Assembly: GCA_026706075.1 (NCBI GenBank)
Contig: JAPOZM010000005.1
Coordinates: 1 to 64,000 of the forward strand
DNA: 64,000 bases
Direction: 5' to 3'
DNA from: Gemmatimonadaceae bacterium
GTDB lineage: Bacteria; Latescibacterota; UBA2968; UBA8231
Made by a program: the position numbers and the translations under genes. Positions 1 to 7,239 of this stretch are shown here, piece after piece (the stretch's first letter is position 1; every line of letters begins with the position of its first letter). A model generated the notes under the pieces. The model saw only the letters and a list, made by a program, of their open reading frames with translations. It was not told the origin of the DNA and did not search any database.

Positions 1-2
1 AG

Positions 3-1163
3 ATGTCGAACGGCTGCATCTGCTGCACGGTGCGCGGAGACCTGATTCGCGTGCTCGGCAATCTCATGAAGCGCCGCGACAAGTTCGACTATGTGCTGGT
101 GGAGACCACGGGGCTCGCCGATCCCGGCCCGGTCGCTCAGACCTTCTTCATGGACGACGAGATTCGCGCGGAGTTCGCGCTCGACGGGATCGTCACGCTC
201 GTCGATGCAGCCCACATCGAGCAACAGCTCGGCCGAAGCGACGAGAGCACGGAGCAGGTCGCATTCGCAGACGTCCTCGTGCTCAACAAGATGGACCTCG
301 TCGACGGCGAAACCCTCGACAGGCTCGAAGGGCGGCTCCGAGAGATGAACCGGATGGCGCGGGTCGTGCGCAGCGAACGGGGCAACGCCCCCGTCGACAC
401 GGTACTCAACCTCGGCGCCTTCGACCTGGACCAGGCGCTCGAGCGTCGTCCCACTTTCCTCGAGCCCGAATACCCGTTCGAATGGACTGGAGTCTACTCG
501 CTCGATGTCGGCCGCTACGAGCTCGGCCTGGCCGAAGGACCCGACCCGGCCATGTCCCTCGTCGCCGTCTCCGGCCAGGGCACGGATGACGCCGCCCTCC
601 GGGAGAGTGCGGAGTGGTGTGTGCGGCGCTACGCCGAGCCCGCGGAGCCCATTCGCCCGGGGGAAGCGATTCCTGTCGGGAAGCACGTGAACCTGCAGCT
701 CCATTCCCCGGGGCCCAAGTCGTTCTTCCTCGAGGTCGACGAGCAGGTGCGGGTGGGCCTCTACGGCCAGCACACGGCCGAGGAGTTCGACCTCCGACTG
801 ACGAATGCGGACGGAGCGACGATCGGGCCAGAGGTCGAACGCACCTGGGTCGCGCAGCACGAGCACGACGACGCGGTCGGCTCGATCGCGATCGAGCGGG
901 AGGGCGACGTCGATCCCGACAGGCTCAACGCCTGGCTCGGCGAGCTGCTCCGTGAGCGCGGGGTGGACATCTTCCGGATGAAGGGCTTCATCAGCCTCGC
1001 GGGTGAGTCGCGCCGCTTCGTCTTCCAGGGGGTTCACATGCTCTTCGACGGACAGCCGGACCGTCCATGGGAGGACGAGCCCCGCCGCAATCAGCTCGTG
1101 TTCATCGGCCGCAACCTCGATGAGCAGGGCATGCGGCAGGGCTTCGAGGCATGTCTGGCCTGA
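3..1163 (+). CDS. COG0523/CobW-family GTPase, 5' truncated
   Basis: G3E-family P-loop GTPase of the CobW/COG0523 group, which act as metal insertases or zinc chaperones. The gene enters from outside the window, so the Walker A region is missing. Visible are the metal-binding CxCC motif (GCICC, residues 4-8 of the visible part), the switch-like ETTGLADPGP, the guanine-specificity NKMD (about 95-98) and a C-terminal CobW_C domain ending near the stop. Between the GTPase core and CobW_C lies an extra segment of about 120 residues ending in a His/Asp stretch (QHEHDDA), a known variant layout in this family. The WD40 gene overlaps its end by 13 bases, so the two are probably co-translated. The neighbours suggest zinc rather than cobalamin. 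The family call is firm; the metal is inferred. Confidence 0.9.
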   Translation: MSNGCICCTVRGDLIRVLGNLMKRRDKFDYVLVETTGLADPGPVAQTFFMDDEIRAEFALDGIVTLVDAAHIEQQLGRSDESTEQVAFADVLVLNKMDLVDGETLDRLEGRLREMNRMARVVRSERGNAPVDTVLNLGAFDLDQALERRPTFLEPEYPFEWTGVYSLDVGRYELGLAEGPDPAMSLVAVSGQGTDDAALRESAEWCVRRYAEPAEPIRPGEAIPVGKHVNLQLHSPGPKSFFLEVDEQVRVGLYGQHTAEEFDLRLTNADGATIGPEVERTWVAQHEHDDAVGSIAIEREGDVDPDRLNAWLGELLRERGVDIFRMKGFISLAGESRRFVFQGVHMLFDGQPDRPWEDEPRRNQLVFIGRNLDEQGMRQGFEACLA

Positions 1164-2197
1164 ACGTCGACGGCCCGAGGGGTGCGCTTCGCCGGGGCTG
1201 GTCAGCGGAGGTCGGCGACTACGCCATCGCCGGGGGCTGGACCCTCCGCGGCGAGGCGCTGGTGGTGGGTGACGCCGCGGGTGGCCTCTACGCCTTCGAC
1301 GGCAAGTCCGGCGCAGGCGCCTGGGCGCGACAGGGCGCCCACGATGGCGGGGTCCTCGCCATGGCGATCCACCCAGATGGAACAGCCCTCGCCACGGCGG
1401 GCCAGGACGGACGAGTCCTCATCTGGGGTGTCGCCGACGGCCGGATCCGCCATGCGATCGACGTCGGGAGCGGTTGGGTGGAGAACCTGGCGTGGTCGCC
1501 GGACGGTCAGTGGTTGGCAGCCTCCTGCTCCCGGCAGGTTCGCGCCTATGGTGCGGATGGAGCGGAGGTCTGGCGATCTCCGGATCATCCCAGTACCGTC
1601 GCCGCCATCGCCTGGTCCAGCGCAGAGGAGCTGGCGACGGCCTGTTACGGTCGGGTGGCGTTCTTCGACGCGTCCACCGGAAGGCTTCGCCAGAAGCTGG
1701 AGTGGCAGGGCTCCCTGGTGTCGATGGTACTGAGCCCGGACGGGGACATCGTGGCCTGCGGCAGCCAGGACAACTCGGTTCACTTCTGGCGCCGCTCCAC
1801 GGAAGAGGACTCGATGATGTCGGGATATCCGGCCAAGCCGTCGGCCCTCGCCTTCGATGACACCGGCACCCTTCTGGCCACCGGCGGAGGCGAGGCGGTG
1901 ACGGTCTGGAGCTTCCAGGGAAGTGGCCCCGAGGGCACGCGGCCCGGTGTTCTGGAGCTTCATGTTCGAACGGTTACAACCCTCGCCTTCGCTCACCGCG
2001 GGATGCGCCTGGCCTCGGGAGCCCGGGATGGCGGCGTCGTCGTGTGGTCGCTCAGGCGCGATGGTCAAGGCGATCCGATAGGGGGTGCGCCCGTGGCGGA
2101 TGTTGTCGGCGCCTTGTACTGGCGACCCGATGGACGCGCCCTTGCTGCGCTCGACGCTCAGGGCGGCGCCACGGTCTGGCGAGTGAGCAACGGGTGA
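1151..2197 (+). CDS. WD40-repeat beta-propeller protein
   Basis: Predicted soluble beta-propeller of 348 residues with about seven WD-like blades; recurring signatures are LAWSPDGQWLA, LATAGQDGRVLIW, VACGSQDNSVHFW and LASGARDGGVVVW. No signal peptide or enzymatic domain is visible. It starts inside the 3' end of the COG0523 GTPase gene (13-base overlap), so it is probably translationally coupled and could be a scaffold or target of that GTPase. Pairing of COG0523 proteins with WD40 proteins is a context I associate with zinc-limitation genes; here the link rests on gene order only. Family confident, role unknown. Confidence 0.85.
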   Translation: MSGLNVDGPRGALRRGWSAEVGDYAIAGGWTLRGEALVVGDAAGGLYAFDGKSGAGAWARQGAHDGGVLAMAIHPDGTALATAGQDGRVLIWGVADGRIRHAIDVGSGWVENLAWSPDGQWLAASCSRQVRAYGADGAEVWRSPDHPSTVAAIAWSSAEELATACYGRVAFFDASTGRLRQKLEWQGSLVSMVLSPDGDIVACGSQDNSVHFWRRSTEEDSMMSGYPAKPSALAFDDTGTLLATGGGEAVTVWSFQGSGPEGTRPGVLELHVRTVTTLAFAHRGMRLASGARDGGVVVWSLRRDGQGDPIGGAPVADVVGALYWRPDGRALAALDAQGGATVWRVSNG

Positions 2198-2226
2198 CGC
2201 ACCACCGAAGAGACCGACGAGGGCCC

Positions 2227-2508
2227 GTGAACCTGGCATTGCTCTGCTTCGGAGCCCTGCTGATCGGACTCTTCCTGGCCCTTCCCTTTGGTCACGAGCT
2301 GTTTCACGAGCACGAGGGGGAAGCAGAGGCGGAGAGCTGCCCGGTCTGCATGATCGAGAGCAGCCCTGTGCTGCTCGTGGTCGTCATCCTTCCGCTCCTT
2401 CTTGTGAGCGCCCGCAGCCGCATCTGCCGGGGGACTCGCTGGTCCGTCCCCCTGCCGCTCTTCTTCCGCGGCTACTCCTTCGCGAACCGCGCCCCACCCC
2501 GCTACTGA
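2227..2508 (+). CDS. small His/Cys membrane protein (DUF2946-like)
   Basis: A 93-residue protein with two hydrophobic helices separated by a metal-ligand-rich loop: HELFHEHEGEAEAESC followed by PVCM. The His-x-x-x-His-x-His pattern plus a CPxC pair suggests metal binding at the membrane surface, in the style of DUF2946 peptides. The GTG start is chosen because it opens directly into the first hydrophobic helix. It lies 29 bases after the WD40 gene on the same strand, consistent with one metal-handling transcript. The coding call is plausible but not certain; the function is inferred from ligands and neighbours. Confidence 0.6.
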   Translation: MNLALLCFGALLIGLFLALPFGHELFHEHEGEAEAESCPVCMIESSPVLLVVVILPLLLVSARSRICRGTRWSVPLPLFFRGYSFANRAPPRY

Positions 2509-2509
2509 G

Positions 2510-2599
2510 CATCCGCACCCGCACCAGGTAGTCCCTTCTCACCGTCACGGGGGATTCCGCCTGCCCTTCAGCGGCAACCCGGACCGTGTGTGCGGATGC
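2510..2599 (+). promoter_or_regulatory. long-range inverted repeat, possible structured leader RNA
   Basis: Perfect 10-base arms (GCATCCGCAC at 2510-2519, GTGCGGATGC at 2590-2599) enclose about 70 bases that can form further nested pairings: CACGG with CCGTG, GGG with CCC, CCGC with GCGG. The element sits in the gap before the His-rich lipoprotein gene. It looks like a closed multi-stem leader. It does not match a riboswitch consensus that I can recognise. No promoter was recognised for it. Confidence 0.35.
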
Positions 2600-2676
2600 T
2601 GCTCTCCCGGCTCACATCCACCACATCGTTCCCTGGTCCCATCCGGGCACGGGGACACTACCCGGAGAACCGTACC

Positions 2677-3177
2677 ATGAGCAGGATCATCGCAACCGCA
2701 TCACCCCTTCTCGCATTGCTGTTGCTCGCCGGCTGCGGCGACGACGACAATCCCGTGGACCCCCATGAGTGGGATGACCACGCCGAGGCCTTCGGCCTGG
2801 TCATCCTCAGCAGCGGCGAGGAGCTCGTCCGCCAGGAGAGCGGCCAGGTAGAGGGGGAAATCGAGGTCGGCCACGGCCTGGAAACAGCCCTGCTGACCGT
2901 GCGCTTCCTCGCCGAGGACGGCGACCGGTTTGTCCCCGACGCAGACGAGGGATACGGCCTTGGCTGGGAAATCGGCGACGAGAGCATCGCCGAAGTCGAT
3001 CACCACGAGGAAGACGGCGCCTGGTCCTTCCACATCGTAGGCCTGGAAGAAGGGCATACCACCCTGGTGATCAAGCTGAACCACAACGACCATGCCGATT
3101 TCGTCTCGAAGGAGATCGAGATCCACGTCGAAGAAGACGGCCCGGGCTCCGAGCACGACCACGAGGAGGAAGGCTAG
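2677..3177 (+). CDS. His/Asp/Glu-rich lipoprotein, likely metal-binding
   Basis: A 166-residue secreted lipoprotein. The start is placed at the ATG directly before a short hydrophobic signal ending in a lipobox (LLLLAGC), with the lipidated Cys near residue 20. The mature part is very acidic and rich in His pairs (DPHEWDDHAE, DHHEED, NHNDHAD) and ends in EHDHEEE. Such tails sequester or ferry divalent metals such as zinc at the envelope. The middle has a beta-rich pattern without a recognised domain. It follows the COG0523/WD40/His-membrane cluster in the same orientation, supporting a common metal-homeostasis role. No homologous transporter gene is visible in the window. Confidence 0.8.
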   Translation: MSRIIATASPLLALLLLAGCGDDDNPVDPHEWDDHAEAFGLVILSSGEELVRQESGQVEGEIEVGHGLETALLTVRFLAEDGDRFVPDADEGYGLGWEIGDESIAEVDHHEEDGAWSFHIVGLEEGHTTLVIKLNHNDHADFVSKEIEIHVEEDGPGSEHDHEEEG

Positions 3178-3225
3178 AAGGACGCCGGTCTTCCGCGCGG
3201 CAGCCCTTGCCGCATTCCTGGCGCA

Positions 3226-3256
3226 GCGCCCCTGTACGCCGCTGAAACAGGGGCGC
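3226..3256 (+). terminator. perfect 10-bp hairpin after the His-rich lipoprotein gene
   Basis: GCGCCCCTGT at 3226-3235 pairs perfectly with ACAGGGGCGC at 3247-3256 around an 11-base loop. It lies 48 bases after the lipoprotein stop. There is no T-run after it, so it may be a 3' end stabiliser or factor-assisted terminator rather than a classical intrinsic one. Confidence 0.45.
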
Positions 3257-3386
3257 TCGCGCCGGCATGTCGTCGACCCCCACACGGGTGGGCCGGTGCC
3301 CCGGTGCCAAGGGTCATCGGCCATCGGTGGCACGAAGGCTCCGACTCCTTGCCGAAGCCACCGAACCATCCCTACCGTTGACCGCC

Positions 3387-3707
3387 GTGCCCAACCGCAA
3401 CTACTACAACGCTCCCAGCCCGATCCACGGCACCGGCGTCTTCGCCGCCCGCCGGATCCCCCGCGGCGACCTGATCGGGGTGTACACCGGAGTCACCACC
3501 AGGCGCGACAGCACCTATGTCCTGTGGGTCGAGTGGGGGGAAGGCCGGACCGTGGGCCGGCTGGGCCGCAGCGGCCTGCGCTTCCTCAACCACTCGAGCA
3601 GGCCCAACGCCGAGTTCGACGGCGACCGGCTCTACGCCCGGCGCGTCATCCGCAAGGACGAGGAGATCACCTTCCACTACGGCGAGGAGTGGGCCGATGA
3701 ACCCTGA
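3387..3707 (+). CDS. small single-domain SET protein
   Basis: A SET-domain protein, in eukaryotes usually a lysine methyltransferase. Visible signatures are the N-terminal SPIHGTGVFAARRIPRG, the cofactor/active-site motif FLNHSSRPNAEF (NHS type) and the C-terminal YGEEW. The whole protein is just the SET core (106 residues from the chosen GTG); a longer version from 3267 would add a low-complexity Arg-rich leader that does not look like SET sequence. The end overlaps the metallophosphoesterase start by 11 bases. Free-standing bacterial SET proteins are uncommon but known; the substrate is unknown. The post-SET cysteine cluster is absent. Confidence 0.8.
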   Translation: MPNRNYYNAPSPIHGTGVFAARRIPRGDLIGVYTGVTTRRDSTYVLWVEWGEGRTVGRLGRSGLRFLNHSSRPNAEFDGDRLYARRVIRKDEEITFHYGEEWADEP

Positions 3708-4692
3708 TGCCGTGAAGGCAGGCGCCCGCGCGGTTCTACTCCGGGCGGCGGTCCTCCTCCTGTGGGGAGCGGCGCCAGCCTTCGCCGATGCATTCGAGTT
3801 CGCCGCCATCGGCGACGTGCCCTACAGCGAGGCCGACAGCCTGCGCTTCCTCCGGCTCCGGGACCGCATCAACGCCGAGGACCTGGCCTTCGTGCTGCAC
3901 GTGGGGGACATCAAGGGCGGCAGTAGTTCCTGCGCCGACGAGGCCCTGGAGTCGCGGCTCGAGTTGTTCTCCACCTTCCGCCATCCCTTCGTGCTGACGC
4001 CGGGCGACAACGACTGGACGGACTGCCACCGGCCGGGCCCAGGGTTCCGGGAGCCCCTGGAGCGGCTGGCGAAGCTGCGGGCCCTGTTCTTCACACCGCC
4101 CGGGCGGGTCCTGGGAGGCGGCTCCCTGTCGGTGGTCTCCCAGGCGGCGGACCCGGCCTTGGCGGAGTTCCCCGAGAACGTCCGCTGGAGCCGGGGCGGC
4201 GTCGTCTTCGCCACCCTGCACCTCGTGGGCAGCAGCAACGCCACGGCTCCCTTCCCGATGCGGACCCCGGCCGACGACGCCGAGGTGACGCGGCGCACGG
4301 AGGCGGCCGTCGCCTGGATGCGCCAGGCCTTCGAGGCGGCGGCGGAGTCGGACGCCGCCGGGGTGATGATCGCCATCCACGCGAACCCGCGCTTCGAGCG
4401 CCATCAGGGGGCGGACCCGCCAGAGCCGTACACCGGGTTCATCGAAGCCCTGTCGGCGGAGACCTCGGCCTTCGCCAGGCCCGTCCTCCTCGTCCACGGG
4501 GACGCCCACTACTTCCGCATCGACAAGCCCCTGTTGGGGCCGGTCAGCCGCCGGCGCCTCGACAACTTCACGCGCCTCGAGGTCTTCGGCTCGCCCCACC
4601 TGCACTGGGTCCGGGTGCAGGTCGACGCCGCCGACCCGCAGGTCTTCCGCTTCCGCCAGGAGATCGTGCCCGAGCACCTCCAGCTCGACTGA
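3697..4692 (+). CDS. secreted calcineurin-like metallophosphoesterase
   Basis: A 331-residue hydrolase with an N-terminal signal peptide (hydrophobic core at about residues 13-27, then an Ala-x-Ala-like site before DAFEF). The two-metal phosphoesterase motifs are present in order: GDVPYSE (D-x-x of block 1), HVGDIK (GD block), PGDNDW (GDNxx block, GNHE variant), IHANP and VHGDAHYF (His ligands). It should act outside the cytoplasm on a phosphoester. The ATG lies inside the 3' end of the SET gene, so translation is probably coupled. The substrate cannot be read from sequence. Confidence 0.85.
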   Translation: MNPDAVKAGARAVLLRAAVLLLWGAAPAFADAFEFAAIGDVPYSEADSLRFLRLRDRINAEDLAFVLHVGDIKGGSSSCADEALESRLELFSTFRHPFVLTPGDNDWTDCHRPGPGFREPLERLAKLRALFFTPPGRVLGGGSLSVVSQAADPALAEFPENVRWSRGGVVFATLHLVGSSNATAPFPMRTPADDAEVTRRTEAAVAWMRQAFEAAAESDAAGVMIAIHANPRFERHQGADPPEPYTGFIEALSAETSAFARPVLLVHGDAHYFRIDKPLLGPVSRRRLDNFTRLEVFGSPHLHWVRVQVDAADPQVFRFRQEIVPEHLQLD

Positions 4693-4701
4693 GTCCGCCA
4701 T

Positions 4702-4727
4702 GCTTCGCCCACCCTGATGGGGGAAGC
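4702..4727 (+). terminator. weak hairpin after metallophosphoesterase gene
   Basis: GCTTC at 4702-4706 pairs with GAAGC at 4723-4727, extended by CCC/GGG inside. A short T-rich stretch follows about ten bases later. It is a weak candidate for the end of the SET-phosphoesterase transcript. Confidence 0.25.
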
Positions 4728-4765
4728 AGCCGGGGAGTTTCTTGGTAGGCACGGTGGGCGTCGGA

Positions 4766-5053
4766 CTATACTTCGGCTCGCTCCAGGTCGGTGAGGTCTT
4801 CAACGCCCGTGATTTCTGCCAGCATGCGATTGTAGTTGCTGTAGTTGCGCAGCTCCTCTTGCAGGATCGCCAGTTCCCGGCGGAACTCCCTGCACCTGGC
4901 CTCCTCGGCGAAGGCTCCAGCCAGACTCTCGCGGTGCCACTTCGCGGTGAAGGGACGCACAATCTGGTTCAGCACGGGGATTGCAGTCATGCTGAACCTG
5001 ACAGTGGAACGTCCACGCCTGCGCAGGATCTCGCGGGTCATATCGGACTCCAT
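4766..5053 (-). CDS. small unidentified protein, possibly a fragment of a longer one
   Basis: A 95-residue minus-strand ORF with protein-like composition. It has a basic N-terminus, then a segment reading IVRPFTAKWHRES, then a charged helical stretch (EFRRELAILQEELRNY) ending near EITGVEDLT. I believe similar helical tails occur at the ends of larger proteins near defence genes, but cannot name the family. Its codon and residue use look real, unlike the Arg/Pro-rich shadow frames around it. It sits at the edge of a stretch holding relics of restriction and toxin-type genes, so a truncated remnant is as likely as a working small gene. Confidence 0.4.
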   Translation of the reverse strand: MESDMTREILRRRGRSTVRFSMTAIPVLNQIVRPFTAKWHRESLAGAFAEEARCREFRRELAILQEELRNYSNYNRMLAEITGVEDLTDLERAEV

Positions 5054-5199
5054 CGGGTTGTGCCCCTCTTCTCTCCATCAGGCGCGACAGGTATCCCGGG
5101 ACTCCACCCTGGGTGTCCCTTGGTCAAACAGGATTCTCAAGGCTGAGAGGGAGGCCGCGCTTCGTCTACGCCGACGCCTTGTCGATGTCACCCGTGGCG

Positions 5200-5415
5200 T
5201 CAGCCCGCCCTGACGCTGTGAAGGGGCAGCGCCTCCGTTTCCAGCGTGGACAGATCCAGGCGCCGGGACGCTTGGTCGATATCGAAGCCAACCACCTCGC
5301 CGTGGTCATCTACATCGACGTTCAGCCCCTCGGTAACCTCGATCGTTTCCGCCCCTGGTCTCGCCTTGAACTCGACGTAGAGGCTGTCGGTCTCTGGATA
5401 GTAGTGAAGTTTCAT
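5200..5415 (-). CDS. DUF2283 family protein
   Basis: A 71-residue protein with the DUF2283 pattern: an N-terminal MKLHYYPETDSLYVEF strand pair, a conserved Glu/Asp turn (EGLNVDVDDHGEVVGFDI) and a short C-terminal tail. DUF2283 genes commonly sit next to a small partner gene in a toxin-antitoxin-like arrangement. Here the ATG overlaps the stop of an upstream partner by 4 bases (ATGA), the tight coupling expected of such pairs. The partner is frameshifted, so this may be an orphan second gene. Intact by sequence; function inferred from context only. Confidence 0.8.
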   Translation of the reverse strand: MKLHYYPETDSLYVEFKARPGAETIEVTEGLNVDVDDHGEVVGFDIDQASRRLDLSTLETEALPLHSVRAG

Positions 5416-5635
5416 AGGTAAGCGATGTGAATGGTCTCGCCATCTTCCAGCGTCACGACGCGCAGATAGCGGGGACCGGATTTGCCGGGTAGGTGACCTC
5501 CCCCCAGAAGCGCAGGCGTCCGTCGGCTTGCTTCTCCCGGTGAAGCGGCGCATTGACTGCCTGAACGCACCAAGTCAGTTCGATATGCGGCCGCTTTCGG
5601 CGTACCTGTTCATCGAAGTACCGTGTTGTCTTCAC
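5412..5635 (-). pseudogene. DUF4258-like small protein, frameshifted partner of DUF2283
   Basis: Reading from 5635 the frame gives MKTTRYFDEQVRRKRPHIEL and continues to FWGEVTYP, then runs out of phase. A one-base shift at about 5484-5489 (minus-strand reading CCCGGC where CCCGGGC would keep the frame) restores GKSGPRYLRVVTLEDGE and then TIHIAYL followed by a stop that overlaps the DUF2283 start by 4 bases. The composite of about 74 residues resembles small proteins (YLRVVTLEDGETIH ending) usually paired with DUF2283. A single missing G in a short homopolymer can be a real inactivating mutation or a read/assembly error. Confidence 0.65.
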
Positions 5636-5662
5636 GGTGCGCCGCTCTCAAGGTTCACGCGT

Positions 5663-5982
5663 CTAAGCCCCGCCTGCGCCCGTGGTCGCCTCGACGTAGG
5701 TCGAGGCGAAGACCGTCTCGGCGAGCCACTGGCGGAAGGACTCGTTGTCGCTGAACTGCTTGAACAGCTCGGTGTGGTCGGCGAGAAGCTCGGTCATGGC
5801 CCGTTCCAGGGCCTTGTCGTGCTCGATCCGGGCGTTCTGGCGGTCGGAGTTTGGCCATCGCGTTCTGGTAGGATGACCGTCATGGGCAGGATGACGTCCC
5901 GGTATTTGCCACGCACGTAGATGTCGCGCAGGACATCGTCTGCGATTCCCCATATGAAGCTGCTGATGTTGAGGGCGGTCAT
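5663..5982 (-). pseudogene. type I restriction-modification scar: hsdM start joined to hsdR end
   Basis: From the ATG at 5982 the first 37 codons read like the N-terminus of a type I methylase HsdM (SSFIWGIADDVLRDIYV, then YRDVILPMTVI). After about 5872 that frame turns into non-family sequence. From about 5840 to the stop at 5663 another frame reads like the extreme C-terminus of HsdR (NARIEHDKALERAMTELL and ELFKQFSDNESFRQWLAE). The remaining methylase, any specificity subunit and nearly all of HsdR are missing, and the two ends are out of frame. This is what an internal deletion of an hsdM...hsdR operon would leave. No active restriction system remains here. Confidence 0.75.
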
Positions 5983-6010
5983 TGACTTCGGCTATAGCGA
6001 CGACTATCCA
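5982..6010 (+). promoter_or_regulatory. predicted housekeeping promoter for the enolase-family gene
   Basis: TTGACT at 5982-5987, a 17-base spacer and TATCCA at 6005-6010 face the enolase-superfamily gene at 6055. The -35 box begins on the first base of the hsdM relic start codon, so this promoter sits exactly at the edge of the decayed region. Confidence 0.5.
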
Positions 6011-6054
6011 CTTGTGCAATCTCCGCCGCCGCCAGCCCCCAAAGGAGGTCACGC

Positions 6055-7239
6055 GTGAAGATCCGCTCCGTGCGCACATACAAGTTCAGCGTCCCCACCG
6101 GGCAGCGGATCCTCGATCCCGCCACTGGCGAGCTGCTGTGCTCCACCTCCAAGCCGTGGCTGTTCCTGGAGCTGCGGACCGACGCCGGCATCAGCGGCTG
6201 GGGGGAGGGCACGGGCGAGTGGCTCACCGAGCCGGTGGAGGCGGCCCTCCACGGCTGGGAGGAGCTGCTCGTCGGCCGCGATCCCTTGCCGGTGCAGGCC
6301 CTGTGCGGGGACATCCATGACCGCCTGCCATGGAGGGGAGGCCCCGTCTTCGGCAGCGCCCTGGCGGCGGTGGACCAGGCCCTCCACGACATCGCCGGGA
6401 AGGCCTGGGGGGTACCCGCCCACACCATTCTCGGCGGCAGGTGCCGGGACCGCGTCCGCGTCTACACCTCGACCTCCCTGGCCTCCCCAGAGGAGGCCGT
6501 CGCCGGCGCCACGGAGGCGGTGGAGGCCGGGTACGCCGGCGTCAAGGGCAACCCCCTGGAGACGCGGACCTGGCCGGTGGACCGGGAGGCCGTCGACCAC
6601 TCGACGGCCTGCGTGCAGGCGATGCGCGAGGCCGTGGGGGACCGCCTGGACCTGCTCCTCGACGCCCACGGCAGCCCCACGCCGGAGCTGAGTCTGGCCT
6701 TCGCCGAGGCGGTCGCGCCCTGGCGGCCGCTGTTCCTCGAAGAGCCGGTGAAGGCCGGCTCGGTGGAGGCCCTGCTGGAGGTGTCGAGGAAGAGCCCGGT
6801 GCCGGTGGCCGCGGGGGAGAAGCTCTTCACCCTGGCCGACTTCCAGCCCCTGATCCGGCGCCGGGCCTGCGCCTACCTGCAGCCCGACGTCTCCCATTGC
6901 TCGGGCATCACCGGCCTGGTGGAGATCGGACGCGCGGCGCGGGCCGAGCAGATGCTGATGGCGCCCCACAACGCCGGTGGCCCGCTGACCCTGGCCGCCT
7001 CGCTCACCGCCGACGCCGTGACCCCCAACTTCCTGATCCAGGAGATGAGCCGCTCCTGGTTCGACCGCTTCGGGGAGTACGTCGAGCACGACTGGACCAT
7101 CGCCGGGGGCCACATCAGCCTGTCCGATGCGCCGGGGCTCGGCGTCTCGGTCAAGGCGCGGGACATCGAGAAGCTGCCGTACGAGCCGCTCCCCTGGCGC
7201 CAGTACCGCCACGAGGACGGCAGCTGGAAGGGGTGGTAG
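6055..7239 (+). CDS. enolase-superfamily sugar-acid dehydratase/racemase
   Basis: A 394-residue member of the mandelate racemase/muconate lactonizing branch of the enolase superfamily, most like galactonate/galactarate-type dehydratases. Putative metal ligands are D203 (LLLDAHG), E229 (FLEEP) and E255 (AAGEK), with H205 and H305 (APHNAGG) as candidate acid/base residues; the D-x-H arrangement fits acid-sugar dehydratases. The lysine region is VKGNP at about 163-167. Length is normal for the family. The GTG start is supported by a strong AAAGGAGGT ribosome site 5-6 bases upstream. It converges directly with the PiT-like gene, the stops touching. Substrate not determinable; uronate- or hexonate-type acids are likely. 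Confidence 0.85.
   Translation: MKIRSVRTYKFSVPTGQRILDPATGELLCSTSKPWLFLELRTDAGISGWGEGTGEWLTEPVEAALHGWEELLVGRDPLPVQALCGDIHDRLPWRGGPVFGSALAAVDQALHDIAGKAWGVPAHTILGGRCRDRVRVYTSTSLASPEEAVAGATEAVEAGYAGVKGNPLETRTWPVDREAVDHSTACVQAMREAVGDRLDLLLDAHGSPTPELSLAFAEAVAPWRPLFLEEPVKAGSVEALLEVSRKSPVPVAAGEKLFTLADFQPLIRRRACAYLQPDVSHCSGITGLVEIGRAARAEQMLMAPHNAGGPLTLAASLTADAVTPNFLIQEMSRSWFDRFGEYVEHDWTIAGGHISLSDAPGLGVSVKARDIEKLPYEPLPWRQYRHEDGSWKGW

Noticed and set aside
2510..2599. Cobalamin riboswitch
   Set aside because: The region shows nested stems, but I could not find the conserved B12-box order; calling it would be a guess.
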